Shown piece after piece: positions 54,424 through 61,747 of a stretch of DNA of 64,000 nucleotides; within the stretch, counting starts at the first letter, position 1; each line of letters begins with the position of its first letter. The notes under the pieces were generated by a model, which was given only the letters and a program-made list of their open reading frames with translations, ran no database searches and was not told the DNA's origin. A program made the translations under genes and the position numbers. Source of the DNA: Ereboglobus sp. (GTDB lineage Bacteria > Verrucomicrobiota > Verrucomicrobiia > Opitutales > Opitutaceae); NCBI GenBank assembly GCA_029974595.1, contig JARKRC010000007.1, positions 1 through 64,000 on the forward strand, written 5' to 3'.

Positions 54424-56124
54424 ATGAACCCCCGCTTTTCTCGTCTCCTCGCCGGCACCCTCATCTTTTCTTTCATTGCCGTCGGTTTTGCAACTCATGC
54501 CACAGCGCAGGACATTATCATCTCCAATCCCGAAATCCTGCCCTCCGACAATACACCCGACACGCCGCCTGCGTTCAAACGCGCATGGGAAATCCCCGTT
54601 CCCGACGCATTAAAACAAACGGATAAATTTTCCTATGTAATCATAACCCAATACATAGACAAAGACGGCCGGCGCATCATCCCGCGCGTCAATGGCGTCA
54701 GCTCCGACCTTGCAAAATCCTTCCGCCAAAGCGAAAAGCCGCCCGAGTTCAAGCCTGCGAGACTCCAAGGCAAACCCGTCGGCACGTATGCGCGCATCAC
54801 GGGCATTTTTAATCCCGCCTCCGCCTCGCCCAAGGCAAAAGACGCCATTCCGCGCGTCCTCGCAATAGCGCCCGTAGTCATTGCAAAACAGCAAATCGAT
54901 GAGATGAAAGCGGCCAAAAAATCCCTCATGCTCATTGCCGATGCGCAAATCGACGAAACCGGAGCCATTGCAGGATACACCTTCGCGCCAGAATCAAAAC
55001 ACGCCGCCGATTTCAAGTCCGAGATCGACGCCGCCCTCGCCTTGTGGAAATTTGCGCCCGCGCGCACAGCCGGCAAAGCCGTCGCCAGCACCCTCAGCAT
55101 CCCCTTGATTCTTGTCTCGAAACAATCCGAGTCAGCATCGGCTTTATTGTCAATACCCCCCATTTCCATCAAGCGAGTGCCTCCCATCTATCCTTATTCA
55201 ATGAAAAGAAGCGGCCTGATCGGGGAAGTGACCGTTTCCTTTGAAGTTAACCAAAAAGGCGACGTGCAGAATCCCTTCGTGGTAAAATCCAACAATCCCG
55301 GCTTTGAGGCCGCGGCCATAGAGGCCGTCCGTAAATGGAAATTCAAACCCGGCATAAAAAACGGCCAGCCGGTCACCACAAAAATGCAGATCCCGATCAC
55401 CTTCAACTTGGACGGCAGTGGCCGCGATGCCTATTCCATAGACAAACCCTCCAAAAGAACCCAGGCCAGGATGCCAGAAAACCTGCGTTACGACACGCCG
55501 CCAAAAATCACCGATGTCATAGAGCCGATTTATCCCTACGAACTCGCGCTCTCCCGGACGGCGGGCAAGGCAACCGTTGCCATGTTTATCGATAAAAAAG
55601 GACGCGTAACGAATGTGCAGGTTATTGAGGCGAGTCACCTCGAGTTCGGGCTGGCGAGTGTGGCCGCGGCCGAACGCTATCAATTCACCCCGGCCACCCT
55701 CGACGGCAAGCCCGTCGACAGCGTCATCAAGAGGGAATTCGAATTCAACGCGGTCTGGCTCAATGGTCTCACCCAGAGCGACCTCGATATGATTTCCTTG
55801 GAAAAGAAGAAATCGGACAAAATCGTCTCTGCCTCCAAACTTGATCAAGTGCTCAAACCCCTCTCGCAACGTCCGCCCGTCTTTCCCCTCGCTGTCGCCC
55901 CGGGCGCAACCGGCGGCGAAGCCACCGTCACATTCCTTATAGACACCGAAGGCAAGGTGCGTCTCCCGCGCTTCAATGCCGCCACCGAGCCCGCCTTTGG
56001 TTATGCCGCCGTGCAAGCCGTCGCCCACTGGCGTTTCGAGCCGGCCACGCAAAACGGCAAAAAAGTAATCACCCGCGTCCAGGTTCCCGTCAATTTCTCA
56101 ACCAATCCCCCCGCGCGAAAATAA
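54424..56124 (+). CDS. Periplasmic protein with multiple TonB C-terminal-like domains
   Basis: Exported protein of 566 residues with a cleavable signal peptide (TLIFSFIAVGFATHATAQ) instead of the usual N-terminal membrane anchor of TonB. At least three TonB-C-like domains follow, beginning PPIYPYSMKRSGLIGEVTVS (about residue 255), EPIYPYELALSRTAGKATVA (about 366) and PPVFPLAVAPGATGGEATVT (about 483). A weaker copy lies near residues 160-220. TonB-C domains normally contact outer-membrane TonB boxes, but without a membrane anchor and energy module this is not a standard energy transducer. The ATG at 54424 starts the signal peptide. Confidence 0.85.
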   Translation: MNPRFSRLLAGTLIFSFIAVGFATHATAQDIIISNPEILPSDNTPDTPPAFKRAWEIPVPDALKQTDKFSYVIITQYIDKDGRRIIPRVNGVSSDLAKSFRQSEKPPEFKPARLQGKPVGTYARITGIFNPASASPKAKDAIPRVLAIAPVVIAKQQIDEMKAAKKSLMLIADAQIDETGAIAGYTFAPESKHAADFKSEIDAALALWKFAPARTAGKAVASTLSIPLILVSKQSESASALLSIPPISIKRVPPIYPYSMKRSGLIGEVTVSFEVNQKGDVQNPFVVKSNNPGFEAAAIEAVRKWKFKPGIKNGQPVTTKMQIPITFNLDGSGRDAYSIDKPSKRTQARMPENLRYDTPPKITDVIEPIYPYELALSRTAGKATVAMFIDKKGRVTNVQVIEASHLEFGLASVAAAERYQFTPATLDGKPVDSVIKREFEFNAVWLNGLTQSDLDMISLEKKKSDKIVSASKLDQVLKPLSQRPPVFPLAVAPGATGGEATVTFLIDTEGKVRLPRFNAATEPAFGYAAVQAVAHWRFEPATQNGKKVITRVQVPVNFSTNPPARK

Positions 56125-56530
56125 ACAACATCGATCTGCCGGTTTGCATCGGCCCGATCGTTTCGCCTTGAAAATTAAAAAATATCCGGAGCGCACGAGT
56201 ACCCTCGTGCGACATGGGTGATATTTATTCAAATTTTGTATGCGGCTCATCGCCGGCAATGTGATTCAATAATATAATCTAATATATAATATGAATATTA
56301 TTTATTTGATCAATTTTCAAAAAATTATGCTTTTCAAAAGCATATTGTATAATACTGATCGCATCCGTTCGTCCGGCCCCTCTGCATTCCCCGTCTGGAA
56401 GCACAGCCGCCGCGGATGAAGCATTTTCCGGCAGAGCCCCTCAAGCCCCGTGCCGTTTTTCAGAATGATGTTTTCCTTCCCTCTTACGTTTAATAAGTAG
56501 CAATCTACGTCTCCCGTCTCCCCTTTCCCT
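56125..56530. promoter_or_regulatory. AT-rich intergenic region with candidate promoter
   Basis: 406 bases, the central part strongly AT-rich. A near-perfect palindrome lies at 56327-56343 (ATGCTTTT/AAAAGCAT, one central base). A TATAAT element follows at 56348-56353, but no good -35 is seen. It would give a leader of about 170 bases for the downstream gene. No coding frame is supported. Confidence 0.45.
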
Positions 56531-57604
56531 ATGCGAACGATTCTATCGTGCCTCGCCTTGCTATGCATCAGCAATTGCGCATTGGCGCAGGCAGACCCCC
56601 CGGCCCAATCATTGAATGAAGCAGCCAATGCCGCTTGGAGCAGCCTCACCGCGCAATTAAAAACAAGGATTCCCGCGAACAAGGCCGCCATCACTCCAGC
56701 AGCCCGCGCCACGGCTCCGGATTATGGGCGGATTATTATCCTCGCGCAGGCGTTCCAGAAGGAGTTTCAGGACGATCCACGCGCGGGCCAGGCGAGGAAA
56801 ATCGAACTCGCATCCATGCTTAGGCGGCAAGGTGCCAGCGGTCAAAAACTGCAACCCGTCGAGGATGCCGCTATCGACAACTATATAAAAAGCCCCGCCA
56901 TATCCGCCGCCGACCGCTACGACATCAGCGCGCTCTCCAAGGAAATCCGCATGGGACATGTCGAAGTCAAAAATATCGACGAGGCGCGCGCTTTGCGCGC
57001 ACGGGACGCCCGCGAGCTTGCGCAGGAGTTTCCCGGCGATCCGCGCGGTTATGGATACCTGCTCGCCACCGCCAGGAGCCTTCCCTCCGCGCAAGCCCGG
57101 GAAATCGCCAGTCTCCTTCTCGACGGCAATGCGCCCGAAAAAATCAAAAATGGCACGCGCTCCCTTCTGGCGCAGAAAAACATGGAGGGAAAACCGCTTC
57201 GGATCACAGGGCTTGATATCGACGCGCACAGAGGTCATCCCGTCATTATATACACATGGTCGATCCGCCGGCCCGACATCGTCGGATTTTTCAAGCGTTA
57301 CAATAACCTTCCCGGAATAAGACTGATTGGCGTCAATGTTGACTCCGACGTCGATGGCGCAAAGCAGTTCGTCAAAAAATATCAACTGCCGGGCGATCAG
57401 TATTACGACGCGGGAGGCATGAGCGGCCCCATCGCCTCCGCATTGCACATCCAGAGCCTCGTCTCCGTCTATATTGTCGATGCCGAGGGCCAACTGGTGG
57501 ACACGCGGGGACGCGAAGATTTTGAGGAGAAAATCAAGGCATTGTCGGACAAAACAAAAAATCCGATTCAAGGGACTTTCGCCGATGAAGGAGGTGTCCA
57601 ATGA
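56531..57604 (+). CDS. Exported thioredoxin-fold protein lacking the CXXC active site
   Basis: 357 residues with a signal peptide (SCLALLCISNCALAQ). The first 200 residues are helical; a TlpA-like thioredoxin domain starts at about residue 225. The usual FWATWCPPC segment is replaced by VIIYTWSIRRPDIVGFF near residues 237-253, so both redox cysteines are absent. The later strands are still visible (GIRLIGVNVDSDVDGAKQF, VSVYIVDAEGQLVDTRG). It shares its helical-plus-thioredoxin layout with the TlpA pair at 10.9-12.8 kb but is presumably structural or chaperone-like. The stop overlaps the next start by four bases. Confidence 0.8.
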   Translation: MRTILSCLALLCISNCALAQADPPAQSLNEAANAAWSSLTAQLKTRIPANKAAITPAARATAPDYGRIIILAQAFQKEFQDDPRAGQARKIELASMLRRQGASGQKLQPVEDAAIDNYIKSPAISAADRYDISALSKEIRMGHVEVKNIDEARALRARDARELAQEFPGDPRGYGYLLATARSLPSAQAREIASLLLDGNAPEKIKNGTRSLLAQKNMEGKPLRITGLDIDAHRGHPVIIYTWSIRRPDIVGFFKRYNNLPGIRLIGVNVDSDVDGAKQFVKKYQLPGDQYYDAGGMSGPIASALHIQSLVSVYIVDAEGQLVDTRGREDFEEKIKALSDKTKNPIQGTFADEGGVQ

Positions 57605-60576
57605 AAGCCAGGTTTTTACTATTTATCGCTGTGTGTTTGATGCTGGCACTCGGATTGAAGGCTTCGCTTGAGTGTTTTTATATTCACGCTCCGAGGATTG
57701 CCCATTACGACGGTGATTATACCGTCGCGGTTGGCGCAGAGATCGACATCCCGTATCTCGGCCACACAGCAACGGTGTCTTTGCTCAGGGTCGGCGGTGG
57801 ACAAGTCACGGAATCGCGACAAGCAGGCATGGATGTTGACGTAGGTGAGCTGTTTACACTGGAAGCCAGCCGGACTTACAGGGAGTTTACTCAGGGAAAC
57901 ATCATCGAATACATCGGAGAGGCATATGACGGCAGCGGAAACTATGAATCCGCACACCATTATGTTGGCGTTGATGTCAGGCCCAGCGGAAGCCCCCCTT
58001 GGTCTTGGGTTGATGAAGCATATATCCAGAATGATGGCCCTCAAAACATTACTGCGCACATACGCTTTGGCGCTTATGATGGCGACGGCGACCTCGCAGG
58101 CATGCGCATGACTGTCCAGGCGCCCGATGGGACTTTGTATAATTACAACGGACCCTTCATGGAAACATTGTCGGACGAGCACTTCCAGGACTTTACATTC
58201 CCCATTGATCAAAACGGCACCTGGCAGTTCTGGGTTGATGTGCGCGATGAGATACAGGTGGAGCTTGGTGAATGCACACAAAGCGCAGTTGCCAGCCTGG
58301 TTGTCACGGAGTGGGGGCAATCGCCGGTCCAGCCTCCCGATTTCCTGAATATCGCGGCCTCGGTGATAAGCGGACAGACCAGTGCGTCAGGCGGTGGAAA
58401 CATGACGGTCCTTCTTGGAGCACGTATTTTGATGACAAGCACTGCCGCTGCTTCCAGCGGCTGGCTCTCCGAGCATAACATAAAATTGTATACACCCGGC
58501 CCCGTGTCTTTCCCGATTCCGGGCGACACGGCAACGCTCGCAGCCGAGGAAGAAACCACCATGTCCGTGCGCAATGTGACATGGACGCCACCCGGCGCCG
58601 GAACATATACAATATACGCAGAGGCGTTTACCGGGGCATATCCCGGCGCGCGGCAATACGGTATTTCCGGATGGCCGGGATATGCGGACGGGCCGTATGG
58701 CGGCCTGGCAAACAAGCGCATCACCATAAATGTGATCGACGCTGCCGATACTACGCCGCCCACCACGCCCGGTAATGTCGTGGCAAGCTGGACGGCAAGC
58801 AATGGAGTGGTCATCACATGGAGTCCATCCACGGACAACGTTGGAGTGACGGGCTACGAGATTCTCTGCGACGGCATTGTTAAGGGCTCGACCAATCAGC
58901 TGTCTTATGCACTTTTTCAACTACAGCCGTCCACGACCCATGCCATCGCAGTATGCGCCGTGGACGCGGCTGGCAACAGGTCTGCCTTTAGCGTCCCGGT
59001 CAATGTCACCACGCTAAATGCCACCACGCCGGTGCTGCTCACTCCGCCGATGACCGGCAACACCGCGCCCTCGCCCTATGCCGTCACATCCAATTCAACA
59101 GGCGATTCAAACGGTCCTCCCTGGCGGGCTTTTGACCAGAACAAAAGCAAAACATTTCATTCGGGATACGGGCAGCAAAATGACTGGTGGATTGCAATCG
59201 ATTTGGGCGTGGAGCAGGCCGTCAGCAACATAAAAATATACAGTCGCGAGCAGATCAATTACCAACAAGACACGCCATCACGGGTGACCGTGAGCTATTC
59301 ATCGGACGGAGTGTCGTGGACGGTGGCCAAAACAATTTCAGGCATACCGCAGCCGACGGCTGTCGGAGCGCTGTTTTTTGACGAGGATGTGAACTTCCAG
59401 GCGCGACATGTGAAGCTCTCCTTCATCAATGACCGGCCAAACCAAAGGAAATATCAAATCATCGGCGAAATTGAGCTCTATGGCCCAGGCGAACCGGCGC
59501 CAGAACCCGTCAACGACGCCGTATTCATCCCTTCAGGCTCAGGCAACGTTCCTGCAACCATGCTGCCGGGGGAAACGGCCGCCGTCTCCGTGACCATGCA
59601 AAATACCGGGAATACCACTTGGGACAACAACCCGTCCCATCCCTACAGCCTCGGCAGCCAGAACCCGCAGGACAATACAACATGGGGCCTCGACCGGATA
59701 AGCGTAGGCGGCACGCCGGTGCAGCCCGGGGAGACGAAGACATTTACATTCAGCATCACCGCACCTTCCACGCCGGGAAACTACAATTTCCAATGGCGCA
59801 TGGTTCAGGACGGTGTGGAATGGTTCGGAGCGCCATCAACCAATGCCATCCTGAGTGTGGTTGCGCCGCCCATGAGCGTGACCGCCGTGTTGGACGAGCC
59901 CTCGATTGAATACGGTCAGAGCGTGACCATCACAAGCGCCATCTCGGCACCGGCGCAGAACCTCCAATGGCATGGCATATGGATCACCGAGCCGGGTGCG
60001 TCCGCAGATTACTCGCAAGCCGCGGCATGGATGAGCCGCGCCGCAAGCGGCAGCACCTCGACCCTCTCCGGCACTTTTGCCCCGTCAGCGGCCGGCGGGT
60101 GGATGATTCATGCCAACGGCCACGAGACGTCAGGCGCGTGGGGACCGGGCGCGGATCGGACGCTCACGGTCGGGAAAACAACCCCCGCGCTTGTCGATTG
60201 CGTGGCGATAACATTGTTGCCTGCCACGCCGCTCACCGCAACCACGCACCTCACCGCTCGCGCGATCAATCCGCACAACCCGGACGCGGCGGCCCCGTCC
60301 GCCACTTACACGATAATCGCCGGAGGGAATGGAAACACGCCGGATGGAACCGTGCTTGCGCCCTCGCTGGTGCTGCCGTCCGGAACTTACACAATAAGGG
60401 TATCCACCCCCGAAACCGGAAACTACAATGCCGTCACCCGCGATGTGATGTTTACCGTGAAGGATAGCGCGAGCGCCGAAGAGCGTTTGCACAATGACCT
60501 GGGATTCAATCCGGATGCCGCGACCAGAGCGGACACCGGGGATATTGAAGCCGATGTTTATACACCGGCGCAATGA
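57601..60576 (+). CDS. Large exported multidomain protein (Fn3, discoidin, NBR1-like domains)
   Basis: 991 residues with signal peptide (FLLFIAVCLMLALGLKA). The N-terminal half has beta-rich repeats without a recognised family. A fibronectin type III domain lies at about residues 385-470 (PPTTPGNVVASWTASNGVVI). A discoidin/F5/8 type C carbohydrate-binding domain spans about 489-630, with NDWWIAIDLGVEQAVSNIKI. An NBR1-like Ig domain follows at about 639-746 (TMQNTGNTTWDNN, then PGNYNFQWRMVQDG). The end is beta-rich. It may be a surface or secreted glycan-binding protein. The start overlaps the preceding stop (ATGA), so the two are coupled. Confidence 0.8.
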   Translation: MKARFLLFIAVCLMLALGLKASLECFYIHAPRIAHYDGDYTVAVGAEIDIPYLGHTATVSLLRVGGGQVTESRQAGMDVDVGELFTLEASRTYREFTQGNIIEYIGEAYDGSGNYESAHHYVGVDVRPSGSPPWSWVDEAYIQNDGPQNITAHIRFGAYDGDGDLAGMRMTVQAPDGTLYNYNGPFMETLSDEHFQDFTFPIDQNGTWQFWVDVRDEIQVELGECTQSAVASLVVTEWGQSPVQPPDFLNIAASVISGQTSASGGGNMTVLLGARILMTSTAAASSGWLSEHNIKLYTPGPVSFPIPGDTATLAAEEETTMSVRNVTWTPPGAGTYTIYAEAFTGAYPGARQYGISGWPGYADGPYGGLANKRITINVIDAADTTPPTTPGNVVASWTASNGVVITWSPSTDNVGVTGYEILCDGIVKGSTNQLSYALFQLQPSTTHAIAVCAVDAAGNRSAFSVPVNVTTLNATTPVLLTPPMTGNTAPSPYAVTSNSTGDSNGPPWRAFDQNKSKTFHSGYGQQNDWWIAIDLGVEQAVSNIKIYSREQINYQQDTPSRVTVSYSSDGVSWTVAKTISGIPQPTAVGALFFDEDVNFQARHVKLSFINDRPNQRKYQIIGEIELYGPGEPAPEPVNDAVFIPSGSGNVPATMLPGETAAVSVTMQNTGNTTWDNNPSHPYSLGSQNPQDNTTWGLDRISVGGTPVQPGETKTFTFSITAPSTPGNYNFQWRMVQDGVEWFGAPSTNAILSVVAPPMSVTAVLDEPSIEYGQSVTITSAISAPAQNLQWHGIWITEPGASADYSQAAAWMSRAASGSTSTLSGTFAPSAAGGWMIHANGHETSGAWGPGADRTLTVGKTTPALVDCVAITLLPATPLTATTHLTARAINPHNPDAAAPSATYTIIAGGNGNTPDGTVLAPSLVLPSGTYTIRVSTPETGNYNAVTRDVMFTVKDSASAEERLHNDLGFNPDAATRADTGDIEADVYTPAQ

Positions 60577-60640
60577 TACAAGCAAACGCGCAGAGCTTAT
60601 GAAAAACGACCAGCAATTTTTATATAAACGAGGAACCCCA

Positions 60641-61735
60641 ATGACCATTAAAATACAGCCAATAATCACATCGTTGTTTCTCGCAGCCGGCATCCTTTAT
60701 GCCGCGGATGCCTCCGGCGGCAACGGGCAGCCGGGCGCAACGGATGACGCCGCATCACCGGCATATCAAACGGCGGCAAAAACAGCGCAGGAACCCTCCG
60801 CCGCGACGTCCGGCAGTGATGACATCATTGTATTCAAACTGGCAGGCGACGGGCAGCAGGCGCCGGCCGGGCAATGGACGCCTGCGTCGCTCGAAGTGGG
60901 CACGTGGAAGGAGAGCGGGCCCGAGCCGCTGATAAACGTGCCGGTGGATTTTTCATTGGTCGCAGGCGGCGGATGGCTTGCGAGGACGCCCGGCATCGAC
61001 GGGGCCGCCAGTGTGCAAATCCTCACGGATGCCGACGGCATCGCGCAGGTGTGGCACCGCCAGCCCGAGCAGCCGAATGTGCAAAGCAGCATCATGGCCT
61101 CGGCATTGGGCAAGTCCGTCACGTTTACGACGTATTCCATTTTGCCTGCCGACGGCGCGCCCGCCTCCGGGGCAAGCCATTCGAGCGCGGAAGCATCAAC
61201 AGGCACACTGCCTTCCTCCGGCTTGGAAACGACGGCCGTGGCAACGCCAGCAAAACCCACCCAGAAGGAATTGCTTGCGTCCTTGGTCTCCGGCGGATCG
61301 CTGAGACGCGCAGGCGCGCCGGCACCTCAATCGAAGCAACACGCGGCCGCTCCCAAAACCAAGACGGAGATCGCGACGGGCAGCGACCTGCCGGATGCCT
61401 ACTTCGCCTATCCGGCAGACCATCCCTTGGGCCAAATACAGCGAGGCATGATCTTGTATGCCGCCGCCGGCAAGGCGCGGGAATTGCGCGACACCGAACA
61501 AGCCCTTATGCTTGCCGCCGAGGCGAAGGCCTGGCTGCTGCTGGCGCTCGAAAGCGAAAGCACGATGAGCACGGCCTCCTCCGCTCGATGCCACTATTAC
61601 CTCGGCAAGATAGCAGAGCGCTATAACGGCAATCAAACCGCAGCGCTGCAACACTACCGCACCGCGAGCGAAAAAGACGCCGCGCGAAAGCAGGCAAAGG
61701 CCGCCGTGAAACACATCGAACACGTTAATAAATAA
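60641..61735 (+). CDS. Exported protein with invasin-like Ig domain and TPR-like C-terminus
   Basis: 364 residues; signal peptide ITSLFLAAGILYAADA. Residues about 92-166 resemble a bacterial Ig-like Big_1 domain of intimin/invasin (PEPLINVPVDFSLVAGGGWL, TDADGIAQVWHRQPEQPN). A Ser/Ala-rich linker follows, then a helical C-terminus (about 249-364) with repeated alanine-rich helices similar to tetratricopeptide repeats (CHYYLGKIAERYNGNQTAAL). The ATG at 60641 has an upstream GAGGAA ribosome-binding site; an alternative in-frame ATG is at 60600. It probably bridges the neighbouring large proteins; function unknown. Confidence 0.7.
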   Translation: MTIKIQPIITSLFLAAGILYAADASGGNGQPGATDDAASPAYQTAAKTAQEPSAATSGSDDIIVFKLAGDGQQAPAGQWTPASLEVGTWKESGPEPLINVPVDFSLVAGGGWLARTPGIDGAASVQILTDADGIAQVWHRQPEQPNVQSSIMASALGKSVTFTTYSILPADGAPASGASHSSAEASTGTLPSSGLETTAVATPAKPTQKELLASLVSGGSLRRAGAPAPQSKQHAAAPKTKTEIATGSDLPDAYFAYPADHPLGQIQRGMILYAAAGKARELRDTEQALMLAAEAKAWLLLALESESTMSTASSARCHYYLGKIAERYNGNQTAALQHYRTASEKDAARKQAKAAVKHIEHVNK

Positions 61736-61747
61736 CCCCGCCCCGCC

